NCBI RefSeq assembly: GCF_014854695.1 | Contig: NZ_CP027557.1 | Location: forward strand, 248,001-312,000 | DNA length: 64,000 nucleotides | Direction: 5' to 3' | Source of the DNA: Rhodococcus rhodochrous | GTDB taxonomy: Bacteria > Actinomycetota > Actinomycetes > Mycobacteriales > Mycobacteriaceae | Shown: one piece after another, positions 39,806-47,144 of the stretch | How positions within the stretch are numbered: the stretch's first letter is position 1 | How the letters are laid out: each line of letters begins with the position of its first letter | Notes under the pieces: model-generated | Database searches by the model: none | What the model saw: only the letters and a program-made list of their open reading frames with translations | What the model was told of the DNA's origin: nothing | Position numbers and translations under genes: made by a program

Positions 39806-40290
39806 ACAAGGTCTCCCTGGCGATCCGCGAACTGCACCGATCGGAGAACGACCTGGCGACCGAACTGCTGCGCACCGCGGACCGGCACAAGGTCGACCAC
39901 GAGATCTTCCACGTGGCGCGTGACATCGCCGGCTGGTCGCAGCAGCACGTGCGCGAACTCGCCCGCGTCGGCCACGACTACGACCTCGACTTCGACGACG
40001 AGCCCCGGGGCGTCCACGAGGTGCTCGCGGAGGTGCGGCGGAAGGGAAGCGAGATGCTCGGACGCCGGCACGCCCCGAGCGTCCTGTTGTTGCGGGATCT
40101 GCGCACCGTGCACCGCATGGCGGCAGGTGTCTCGCTCGACTGGGAGATCCTCGCCCAGACAGCGCAGGCCCTGAGCGATCGCGAACTGCTCGCCCTCTCC
40201 GAACGCTGCCATCCCCAGACCTTGCGTCAACTGCGCTGGGCGAACGCGAAACTCAAGGAGATCGCAGCGCAGACGGTCGTCACCGACTGA
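39802..40290 (+). CDS. Small helical protein coupled to the molybdopterin oxidoreductase
   Basis: I do not recognise this 162-residue protein. It is predicted to be all-helical with a ferritin-like distribution of Glu and His: LHRSENDLATELL, HKVDHEIFHVARDIAGWSQQH, VRELARVGHDYDL, then SVLLLRDLRTVHRM and ELLALSERCHPQTLRQL. ATG at 39802 overlaps the stop of the oxidoreductase, so the two are translationally coupled. A dedicated electron-transfer partner, maturation chaperone or metal-binding subunit is possible; none is shown by sequence. Confidence 0.78.
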   Translation: MNKVSLAIRELHRSENDLATELLRTADRHKVDHEIFHVARDIAGWSQQHVRELARVGHDYDLDFDDEPRGVHEVLAEVRRKGSEMLGRRHAPSVLLLRDLRTVHRMAAGVSLDWEILAQTAQALSDRELLALSERCHPQTLRQLRWANAKLKEIAAQTVVTD

Positions 40291-40302
40291 GCGGCGGCAC
40301 CG

Positions 40303-41193
40303 TCAGGGCCGTTCGAACCTCTCCTCGCGCCCGAGTCTGCGCAACCGGATCCACTCGCGCAGACCGGCCGGGTCGCGGCGCGTGATCAGGAAGTACCAAC
40401 CGAAGCGCACCCATTCCTGGGGCAGCAACCGGCGCAGTCCCGGCTGCGACAGCAGGTAGCCGCGGTTGCGGTAGGTGAAGAACCGCTTGGTGTCGTTGTC
40501 CGGATACTGCGTGTGCATCCGGCCACCGAGAATCGGCTTGAATTCGTCGGCACCATCCGGGTGCAGGTAGGCCGTCTGCAAGCAGGTACCGAACGGCAGT
40601 CCCGACCGGACGAGACGGCGGTGCACCTCGACCTCGTCGCCACGGACGAACAGACGCAGGTCGGGCACGCCCACCGCGTCGATCGCCGCGGCCGTGAAGA
40701 GCGCGCCGTTGAACAGCGAGGCGATACCGGGCAGCAGGTCCTCGTCGCCGAGTTCGTGCCGCCACCGCCGCCACACCACACCGCGGCGCAGCGGGAAGGC
40801 GAGGCGATCGGGCTGCGCGATGTCGCACACGACCGGCGACACCTCGGCCAGGCCGTTGCGCTGCGCGCAGTCGAGCAGCGTCGCGAGTACGTCCGGTCCC
40901 TCGGGGCGGCCGTCGTCGTCGGCGAGCCACACCCGGTCGGCTCCCAGCGACAGCGCGTACAGGATGCCGAGGGCGAAGCCGCCCGCGCCACCGAGATTGT
41001 GCTTCGAACCGAGATAGCTCGTGGGCAGGTCCACCGCGTCGACGAGCTCGCGCACCGCGTCCTCGTCGCCGTTGTCGACCACCACGAGATGGTCGAGCGG
41101 ACGGGACTGCGAGGCAAGAACTTTCAGCGAGTCCGCCAGCAGCTCACGACGGCGGTGCGTGACGACGACGCCGATGATCCGTTCGTCAGCCAC
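40303..41193 (-). CDS. glfT1: Galactofuranosyltransferase GlfT1
   Basis: GlfT1 adds the first galactofuranose units to the decaprenyl-linked rhamnosyl-GlcNAc primer before GlfT2 extends it. The 296-residue GT2 protein shows GVVVTHRRRELL, VVVDNGDEDAV, KHNLGGAGGFALGI, metal-binding WLADDDGRP, FVRGDEVEVHRRL and YRNRGYLL. GTG at 41193 overlaps the end of wzt by 8 bases, so the genes are translationally coupled. The wzt-glfT1 order matches Rv3781-Rv3782 in M. tuberculosis. Confidence 0.93.
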   Translation of the reverse strand: MADERIIGVVVTHRRRELLADSLKVLASQSRPLDHLVVVDNGDEDAVRELVDAVDLPTSYLGSKHNLGGAGGFALGILYALSLGADRVWLADDDGRPEGPDVLATLLDCAQRNGLAEVSPVVCDIAQPDRLAFPLRRGVVWRRWRHELGDEDLLPGIASLFNGALFTAAAIDAVGVPDLRLFVRGDEVEVHRRLVRSGLPFGTCLQTAYLHPDGADEFKPILGGRMHTQYPDNDTKRFFTYRNRGYLLSQPGLRRLLPQEWVRFGWYFLITRRDPAGLREWIRLRRLGREERFERP

Positions 41194-42034
41194 CGTTCGA
41201 ACCCGTCGAGGCCGCGGCGTCGTGGCCGGACTTCGCGATCCGCTCACGCTCGAGCTCGTGGAGGATCGTGCGCACGTGATCGCCGGCCTCGTCGCCCTCG
41301 TAGGCGCGCACCACGTGCTCGATGTCGCCCTGCTCACGGATCCGACCGTGGTCGATCCACATCGCCTGGTCGCACAGCTGGGCGAGGAACTCGTTCGAGT
41401 GGCTGGCGAACACGAGGATGCCCGAGCGCGCGACGAGATCCTGCAGACGCACGCGCGCCTTCTTCATGAACTCCGCGTCGACCGCGCCGATGCCCTCGTC
41501 GAGCAGCAGGATCTCGGGATCGATGCTGGTGACCACGCCGAGCGCGACACGCACCCGCATACCGGTCGAGTAGGTGCGCAGCGGCATGTTGAGGTAGTCG
41601 CCGAGCTCGGTGAAGTCCGCGATCTCGTCGACCTTGGCCAGCATCTGCTTGCGGCTCATCCCGAGGAACATGCCGCGGATGATGATGTTCTCGTAGCCGG
41701 AGATCTCCGGGTCCATGCCGACGCCGAGGTCGAACACCGGCGCGACGCGACCCTTCACCCGGGCGTGGCCGCGCGTGGGCTCGTAGATCCCCGAGAGCAG
41801 ACGCAGCAGCGTGGACTTGCCGGCACCGTTGTGGCCGACGAGGCCGACGCGGTCGCCTTCCTTCAGCGACATCGTGATGTCGCGCAGAGCCTCGACGACC
41901 ACGACATCGGAGTTGTTGCGGCCGATCGCTCCGCCCGCCTTACCCAGGAAGGCCTTCTTCAAGGACCGGGTCTTGGCGTCGAAGATGGGAAAGTCGACGC
42001 ACGCGCCGCGCGTTTCGATGCTGACCCGACTCAC
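41186..42034 (-). CDS. wzt: ABC exporter ATPase Wzt (galactan export)
   Basis: This is the ATP-binding partner of Wzm, 282 residues. Walker A is GHNGAGKST, the signature is YSTGMRVRVALG, Walker B is ILLLDEGIGAVD, with switch-loop FASHS. Unlike O-antigen Wzt proteins it lacks a large carbohydrate-binding C-terminal domain, as in mycobacteria. GTG at 42034 is preceded by an 8-codon open frame whose stop overlaps it; the promoter lies at 42055-42071. glfT1 follows in the same operon. Confidence 0.93.
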   Translation of the reverse strand: MSRVSIETRGACVDFPIFDAKTRSLKKAFLGKAGGAIGRNNSDVVVVEALRDITMSLKEGDRVGLVGHNGAGKSTLLRLLSGIYEPTRGHARVKGRVAPVFDLGVGMDPEISGYENIIIRGMFLGMSRKQMLAKVDEIADFTELGDYLNMPLRTYSTGMRVRVALGVVTSIDPEILLLDEGIGAVDAEFMKKARVRLQDLVARSGILVFASHSNEFLAQLCDQAMWIDHGRIREQGDIEHVVRAYEGDEAGDHVRTILHELERERIAKSGHDAAASTGSNGG

Positions 42035-42057
42035 GATGCTGCTCCAGACGCTGACAC
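42031..42057 (-). CDS. 8-codon leader ORF upstream of wzt
   Basis: GTG at 42057 lies 8 bases after the TACGCT -10 element, so it would be at the transcript 5' end. It reads VSASGAAS and stops with TGA at 42033-42031, overlapping the GTG start of wzt. It may deliver ribosomes to wzt, which has no clear ribosome-binding site. Confidence 0.45.
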   Translation of the reverse strand: MSASGAAS

Positions 42058-42081
42058 GGGACCCGAGCGTACCCGTCGCGC
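42053..42081 (-). promoter_or_regulatory. wzt promoter with CGGGACCCG palindrome
   Basis: The minus-strand -10 hexamer is TACGCT (42066-42071). The 9-base palindrome CGGGACCCG (42057-42065) covers the predicted start. The block is almost identical to the wzm promoter at 30205-30233. Confidence 0.55.
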
Positions 42082-42114
42082 CGATACCCGAGTCCCGGGG
42101 CGTACCCGGCGGGA

Positions 42115-42699
42115 CTACAGGTACTGGCCGGTTCCGGGGTGGGTCTGACCGGGAAGTGATTGATCGTTCTGGCCGCGACCGCCCTGCGCGACGCCGGGAG
42201 GAAGCGCACCCTGACGCATCTGCTCGAGCTGGGCACGAGCCGCCATCTGCTGAGCGAACAGCGCCGTCTGGATGCCGTGGAACAGACCTTCGAGCCAACC
42301 GACGAGCTGGGCCTGCGCGATGCGCAGCTCGGCGTCGGAGGGCACCGCGTCCTCACCGAAGGGCAGCGCGAGCCGCTCGAGTTCCTCCCGCAGATCGGGG
42401 GCGAGACCCTGACCGAGTTCGCGGATGGACGACAGATGGATGTCCTTGAGCCGGGTGCGGCTGGCGTCGTCGAGCGGCGCGGCCTTCACCTCTTCGAGGA
42501 GCTGTTTGATCATGGTGCCGATCCGCATGACCTTCGCCGGCTGCTCGACCATGTCGGCCAGGGATTCGCCGCCGTTCTCGGACTTCTCCTCCTCCGGCCG
42601 GCCGTCGGCCTCCACGCGGGCCGCCTCCTCGCGGGAGACACGGATGGGCCGGCCGTCGGGGCCGATCACGAGAACCTGGTCGTTGTCCGGATGCGTCAT
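42115..42699 (-). CDS. bpa: Bacterial proteasome activator Bpa
   Basis: Bpa (PafE) is an ATP-independent ring that opens the actinobacterial 20S proteasome for unfolded proteins. The 194-residue homologue has the helical-bundle core (about residues 45-155: VMRIGTMIKQLLEEVKAAP, RLKDIHLSSIRELGQGL, AQAQLVGWLEGLFHGIQ) and ends in the docking tail GQYL. The first ~45 residues are acidic and flexible. ATG at 42699 has a GGAG site. It sits upstream of wzt and glfT1, as Rv3780 does in M. tuberculosis; the link between proteolysis and galactan export genes is positional only. Confidence 0.93.
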   Translation of the reverse strand: MTHPDNDQVLVIGPDGRPIRVSREEAARVEADGRPEEEKSENGGESLADMVEQPAKVMRIGTMIKQLLEEVKAAPLDDASRTRLKDIHLSSIRELGQGLAPDLREELERLALPFGEDAVPSDAELRIAQAQLVGWLEGLFHGIQTALFAQQMAARAQLEQMRQGALPPGVAQGGRGQNDQSLPGQTHPGTGQYL

Positions 42700-42833
42700 G
42701 GCTCCATTCTCCCTTTCCCACCCCGGGTGTGCCCGGTTGCCCGAAGGTCCCGGAGCGCCGGGTACCCCGAGCGAGCCTACCGAGAGGGCAACACCGGATG
42801 CAGGCACGGCGCGTCCCGATTGACATCGGGACC

Positions 42834-42846
42834 TAGAGTGTCTGCC
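42834..42846 (+). promoter_or_regulatory. -10 element and spacer of the desulfurase-like gene
   Basis: TAGAGT (42834-42839) ends 7 bases before the ATG at 42847 and there is no Shine-Dalgarno site: predicted leaderless start. Confidence 0.45.
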
Positions 42847-44046
42847 ATGGCTTACGACGTTGCCCGGATCCGGGGGTTGATCCCCTCGCTCGGGGACGGG
42901 TGGATCCATCTCGATCCACGGGCCGGTATGCAGATCCCCGATGTGGTGTCGCGCACCGTGTCCACCGCCTTCCGCAACTCGGCCGCATCGGCGACCGGAC
43001 GGCACCTGTCGTCGCGTCGCAGCGCCGCGATCCTCCAGGAGGCGCGCGTCGCGGTCGCGGAACTCGTGGGGGCCGACCCGGACGGGGTCGTCCTGGGGCC
43101 GAGCCACGCGGTGTTGCTCGCCTGGCTCGCCGAAGCACTCAGTTCCCGCCTCGGGCTCGGCACCGGCATGGTCCTCTCACGGCTCGACGACGAGGCGAAC
43201 ATCGCTCCCTGGTTGCGGGTCGCGAGCCGCTACGGCGCGCAGGTGCGCTGGGCCGAGGTCGAGATCGAGACGTGCGAGCTGCCCACCTGGCAATACGAGG
43301 AACTCATCACGCCCACCACCCGGCTCGTCGCGCTCACCGCGGCGTCGTCCATCGTCGGCACCGCGCCCGACGTGCGGGTCGTCGCGGATCTCGTCCACGA
43401 GGTCGGTGGGCTCATGGTCGTCGACGCCGCCGGCGCCGCCCCCTACGCCCACGTCGACATCGACGATCTCGGCGCCGACATCCTCACCGTGGATATCGCC
43501 GCGTGGGGCGGACCGCAGATCGGTGCGCTGGTCTTCTCCGACCCCTCGCATCTCGAACGGGTCCCGGCGATGTCGCTGAATCCGCACGCGCGCGGTGCCG
43601 AACGCCTCGAGGTGGGCGGTCACCAGTTCGGGCTGCTCGCCGGTATCCCCGCGTCCATCGACTTCATGGCCTCGCTGGACGACGATGCCACCGGTTCGCG
43701 CCGCGAGCGTCTCGACGTCTCGATCAGCTCGATGCAGAACTACCAGGATGTGCTGTTCGACCGTCTGATGCGACAGCTCGACAGTCTCACCGGCGTGATC
43801 GTGCTCGGCCGCGCGTCGAGCCGCGTCCCCACTCTCAGCTTCACCGTCGACGGGGTCCCGGCCGAGAAGGTCGCCGCGCATCTCGCCGACCGCCGCATCG
43901 CGACGGTGGCGAGCACCCGCGGATCGAGCCGGCTCCTCGACTCCCTCGGCGTCAGCGACGAAGGGGGAGCGGTGAGCATCGGCCTCGCCCCCTACACCAC
44001 GAGCTTCGAGGTCGATCAGCTCGTCCGCGAGCTCCGCAACCTCTAG
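42847..44046 (+). CDS. Class-V aminotransferase-fold protein without PLP lysine (Rv3778c-like)
   Basis: The 399-residue protein reads as a cysteine-desulfurase/NifS-fold homologue: SRLDDEANIAPWL, LTAASSIVGTAPD, GGLMVVDAAGAAPYAHVD (PLP Asp region), and C-terminal TLSFTVDGVPAEKVAAHL. Where NifS/SufS proteins carry the Schiff-base lysine (HK before the GPxG loop), it has DIAAWGGPQIGALVF. The whole protein contains a single lysine, Lys341, far from that position, so classical PLP chemistry is not possible. It occupies the place of M. tuberculosis Rv3778c beside the quinone oxidoreductase, with which its stop codon overlaps. Its role is unknown. Confidence 0.88.
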   Translation: MAYDVARIRGLIPSLGDGWIHLDPRAGMQIPDVVSRTVSTAFRNSAASATGRHLSSRRSAAILQEARVAVAELVGADPDGVVLGPSHAVLLAWLAEALSSRLGLGTGMVLSRLDDEANIAPWLRVASRYGAQVRWAEVEIETCELPTWQYEELITPTTRLVALTAASSIVGTAPDVRVVADLVHEVGGLMVVDAAGAAPYAHVDIDDLGADILTVDIAAWGGPQIGALVFSDPSHLERVPAMSLNPHARGAERLEVGGHQFGLLAGIPASIDFMASLDDDATGSRRERLDVSISSMQNYQDVLFDRLMRQLDSLTGVIVLGRASSRVPTLSFTVDGVPAEKVAAHLADRRIATVASTRGSSRLLDSLGVSDEGGAVSIGLAPYTTSFEVDQLVRELRNL

Positions 44047-45029
44047 TTCCGCGCGATCCTCAACACGACCTTCCCGACGGTCTCGGGGCTGTCGAGCAGT
44101 TCGTGTGCCTGTGCTGCCTCGGTGATCGGCAGCTCGGCGTGCACGACGGGATGGACCTTCGCCTCCTCGATGAGCGGCCACAGATCGGCGCGCACGGAGT
44201 CGATGATCTCGCTCTTGCCCGACGGACCCGAGTCCGGACGGCCGCGCAGACCGGTCGCGATGACGTGACCGCGCTTGGCAAGCAACTTACCGAGGTGCAG
44301 TTCGCCCTTCGTGCCGCCCTGCATGCCGATGACGACGAGCCGTCCGTCCGGAGCGAGGACGTCGATGTTCCGGGACAGGTACTTCGCACCCATGTTGTCG
44401 AGCACCACGTCGGCGCCACCGAAGGTATTGCGCACCTCGGAGACGAAGTCCTGTTCGCGGTAGTCGATCGCCAGGTCGGCGCCGAGTTCGCGACAGCGGT
44501 CCAGCTTGCCGGCCGAGGCCGTCACCGCCACCTTCGCGCCGAGCGCCTTGCCCACCTGGATGGCGTGTGTACCGATGCCGCCACCGCCACCGTGGACGAG
44601 CAGGACGTCGCCGCGCTTCAGTCCGGCCGCCATCACGACGTTCGACCACACCGTGCACGCGATCTCGGGAAGCGACGCGGCGATCGCGATATCGATGCCC
44701 TTCGGGACGGGCAGCAGCTGGGAAGCGGGGACCGCGACCTTCTCGGCGTAGCCGCCGCCGGTGAGCAGGGCGCAGACCTTGTCGCCGATGTTCCAGCCCG
44801 TCACACCCTCGCCGAGTTCGGAGATCACTCCGGAGCATTCGAGGCCCAGGATGTCGCTCGCCCCCGGGGGTGGCGGGTAGAGGCCGCGCCGTTGCAGCAG
44901 GTCGGCGCGGTTGACCGCGGTCGCCGCGACATCGAGAAGTACGTGCCCGGGAGGCAGGTCCGGGTCGGGCTGCTCGGTCCACCGGAGAACTTCTGGACCA
45001 CCGGGTTCGGTGGCGACGATTGCATACAT
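44043..45029 (-). CDS. Zinc-less quinone oxidoreductase (MDR family, Rv3777-like)
   Basis: This 328-residue medium-chain dehydrogenase/reductase resembles NAD(P)H:quinone oxidoreductase: GroES-like N-terminal domain (AVNRADLLQRRGLYPPPPGA, LGLECSGVI), Rossmann fold with VHGGGGGIGTHAIQVGKALG, and ENVGG-like VVLDNMGAKYL. Zinc-ligand cysteines are absent. ATG at 45029 is preceded by TAGCGT 7 bases upstream, a leaderless arrangement. Its stop codon shares bases with the convergent upstream neighbour (CTAG). The MarR gene lies divergently, so MarR could regulate it. Confidence 0.9.
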   Translation of the reverse strand: MYAIVATEPGGPEVLRWTEQPDPDLPPGHVLLDVAATAVNRADLLQRRGLYPPPPGASDILGLECSGVISELGEGVTGWNIGDKVCALLTGGGYAEKVAVPASQLLPVPKGIDIAIAASLPEIACTVWSNVVMAAGLKRGDVLLVHGGGGGIGTHAIQVGKALGAKVAVTASAGKLDRCRELGADLAIDYREQDFVSEVRNTFGGADVVLDNMGAKYLSRNIDVLAPDGRLVVIGMQGGTKGELHLGKLLAKRGHVIATGLRGRPDSGPSGKSEIIDSVRADLWPLIEEAKVHPVVHAELPITEAAQAHELLDSPETVGKVVLRIARN

Positions 45030-45148
45030 GTGTTCGACGCTATCGCGTGCGGCGCAGTGAGGGGACGGTCACTCCGCTCACCGCGCGCTCACCTGCTCGA
45101 AACTACCGTGCGGTAACCGGATCGGGCCGTCGGCATTACACTCCCGGC

Positions 45149-45619
45149 GTGACCAGCGAACGAGACGAACCCAAGTGGTTGACGGCAAAGGAGCAGGAGG
45201 CCTGGCGGCTCTACATGGACGGCAACAACCGTCTCATGAGCGCCCTGAGTCGGTCCCTCAACGATCGACACGACCTGTCGCTGGCGGAATATCGGATCCT
45301 GGTCATGCTCTCCGAAGCCCCCGACGGCGCCCTGCGCATGAGCGACCTCGCCGACGGTGTGCTGTCCTCGCGCAGCCGTCTCACCCATCAGATCCGGCGG
45401 ATGGAGCAGGAAAAGATGGTCGTGCGCAGCTCGTGCCCCGACGACGGTCGCGGTGTGCTCGCCACCATCACCGAGGAGGGCCGACGGCGTCTGGCGGAGG
45501 CCGCCCCCACCCACGTCGACGACGTGCGCAACTACCTCATCGACCTGCTGTCGGCCGACGAACTCGACATGCTGGCGCGGGTCTTCGCGCGCGTCGAGCA
45601 CACTCTGGCCGACCGCTGA
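45149..45619 (+). CDS. MarR-family transcriptional regulator
   Basis: The 156-residue winged-helix regulator has the MarR core: DLSLAEYRILVMLSEAPDGA, LRMSDLADGVLSSRSRLTHQ (recognition helix) and RSSCPDDGRGVLATITEEG (wing), flanked by dimerisation helices. GTG at 45149 lies 6 bases after a TACACT -10 element and has no ribosome-binding site. It is divergent from the quinone oxidoreductase; MarR proteins commonly repress such redox enzymes, so the 119-base shared gap is the likely operator site. The ligand is unknown. Confidence 0.9.
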   Translation: MTSERDEPKWLTAKEQEAWRLYMDGNNRLMSALSRSLNDRHDLSLAEYRILVMLSEAPDGALRMSDLADGVLSSRSRLTHQIRRMEQEKMVVRSSCPDDGRGVLATITEEGRRRLAEAAPTHVDDVRNYLIDLLSADELDMLARVFARVEHTLADR

Positions 45620-45670
45620 GGTCGCGAATCGGTTAGGCCCTGCTTGCGCGGAGCGGTTAGGATCTGCCAC

Positions 45671-45755
45671 GGAAGCGTGGCAGAGCGGCCGAATGCACTC
45701 GCCTTGAAAGCGAGCTTGGGTAACACCAACGGGGGTTCAAATCCCTCCGCTTCCG
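45671..45755 (+). tRNA. tRNA-Ser (anticodon TGA)
   Basis: The acceptor stem is GGAAGCG/CGCTTCC, and the anticodon arm CTCGC-CTTGAAA-GCGAG gives TGA. A long variable arm is typical of serine tRNAs, and the T-loop is GGTTCAAATCC. CCA is not encoded. It reads UCA and UCG codons. Confidence 0.96.
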
Positions 45756-45759
45756 CAGA

Positions 45760-45801
45760 AGAAGAGGTTCCGGCACCCGACAGGGAGTCGGAACCTCTTC
45801 T
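45760..45801 (+). terminator. Terminator after tRNA-Ser
   Basis: A 13-bp perfect stem (45760-45772 with 45789-45801), 16-base loop, followed by CGTTTC. Confidence 0.65.
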
Positions 45802-45889
45802 CGTTTCTACCGCCGGGTCGCGACCATCTTCTCCTCGAGGATCCAGGTGGAACGCCAGGCGCCGATCCCGGGGAGTGGATCGCGATCTG

Positions 45890-46633
45890 TCAGCTCGGTC
45901 CGGCGGCCACTGCTCGTTCCACGGCCGCGGCCGCACCGTCGTGCCACGGTTCACCGTGGCCGACGAGGACGTGCTTCGCGCCGGTGCCGGCGATGGCCGC
46001 CAGCGAGGCGAGGGCGGTCCTGCTGTCGGCGGTCGCCGCACCCGAGACGATCTGCGGACCGTGCCTGCCCGTGTACGGATCGAGGGTGACGATGGCGTCG
46101 CCGACGATCACGGTGTCGCGGTCCGGGAGATGCAGCGCGCAGTGCCCGTAAGTGTGGCCGGGGGTGTGCAGGGGGACGGGGCGGCCCGGCAGGTCGAGCG
46201 GTTCGGAGTCGTGGAAGAGCGTCACGTCGTCGACCCCGCGCACCCACAGCGCACCGGCCACGGTCATCCGGGCGAGCACGGGGATGCAGGCGGGATATCG
46301 GGCGGGATAGAGCAGCCGGTTGCGTTCGTGCTGGTAGCGATAGGGGTGGGCGGCGAGGAACTTCTCGTCGCGATGCGCCCACACCGGCACCCGCCACCGT
46401 TCACGCAGCCGCTTCGCCGACCCGACGTGATCGAAGTGGGCGTGCGTGAGGACGACTCCCTGCACGTCGTCGATTCGACGACCGATGCGTGAGATCGCCT
46501 CTTCGATGCGCCCGGCGGTCGCGGGCAGTCCCGTGTCGACGACGGTCACTCCGGTGTCGTCCTCGATCAGGTAGACGTTGACGTCGGCGTGCGCGAGGCG
46601 ATGCACACCCGGTGCGACATCCGTGTGGAGCAT
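45890..46633 (-). CDS. Metallo-beta-lactamase-fold hydrolase
   Basis: The 247-residue product has the complete metal set of the glyoxalase-II-like group: THAHFDH (HxHxDH), HTPGHTYGH, GDAIVTLDP and VGHGEPW. Many relatives hydrolyse lactones or thioesters; no substrate can be named. ATG at 46633 has a GAAGG site. It follows the flavodoxin gene by 31 bases in the same direction and may be the end of a GAF regulator-flavodoxin-hydrolase transcription unit. Confidence 0.9.
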   Translation of the reverse strand: MLHTDVAPGVHRLAHADVNVYLIEDDTGVTVVDTGLPATAGRIEEAISRIGRRIDDVQGVVLTHAHFDHVGSAKRLRERWRVPVWAHRDEKFLAAHPYRYQHERNRLLYPARYPACIPVLARMTVAGALWVRGVDDVTLFHDSEPLDLPGRPVPLHTPGHTYGHCALHLPDRDTVIVGDAIVTLDPYTGRHGPQIVSGAATADSRTALASLAAIAGTGAKHVLVGHGEPWHDGAAAAVERAVAAGPS

Positions 46634-46664
46634 GGCGGCCCTTCGCTCGGGGGGACGTGCAGGT

Positions 46665-47063
46665 TCAGCTGTGTCCGTCGATCTCGTCGGCGATGAAGGC
46701 GGCCCACGACCGCACCTCGTCCTCGCCTGCGGACGGACCGAACGACCGGTAGTCGAGCGCGGCGAGTTCGGACACCAGATCCGGTGTGTCCTCGGCGGTT
46801 TCGTCGCCCACCGCGAACAGCCATACGAGCTGCTGACTCAGCCCGGAGGCCCGCGACGACAACAGTTCGACGGTGTCGGGCGAGTACTCGCCGGCGTCGA
46901 CCTCGCCTCCGAAGACGACGCCCTCGAACTCCTCCGACCGCTCGAGATCGGAGGTGTCACCGACGGTGACGTCGATGTCCCGCTCTCCGAGGGCGTCGGC
47001 GACGAGTCGGGCGATCTTCTGGGTCGGACCTTCGGGACTGTCCGTGACGACGAGAACGGTCAT
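46665..47063 (-). CDS. Flavodoxin-domain protein
   Basis: The 132-residue protein has the flavodoxin-like fold: an N-terminal VLVVTDSPEGPTQKIARLVA strand-loop that would bind the FMN phosphate, GVVFGGEVDAGEYSPDTV, and QQLVWLFAVGDE. It resembles protoporphyrinogen-oxidase-type flavodoxins (HemG-like) more than electron-transfer flavodoxins, but this is uncertain. ATG at 47063 has a GGAG site. It is placed between the GAF regulator and the metallo-hydrolase. Confidence 0.82.
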   Translation of the reverse strand: MTVLVVTDSPEGPTQKIARLVADALGERDIDVTVGDTSDLERSEEFEGVVFGGEVDAGEYSPDTVELLSSRASGLSQQLVWLFAVGDETAEDTPDLVSELAALDYRSFGPSAGEDEVRSWAAFIADEIDGHS

Positions 47064-47144
47064 TGTGTCTCCAGCATGTTCGGCGACTCGGGTTCACTGG
47101 TGCGTTCCCGGTCCCCGTGGGGCGGAAACATGCCCCCGGCCGTG

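Noticed and set aside
45644..46492. A 282-codon plus-strand frame running through tRNA-Ser
   Set aside because: Crosses a certain tRNA gene, its terminator and the antisense of the metallo-hydrolase.
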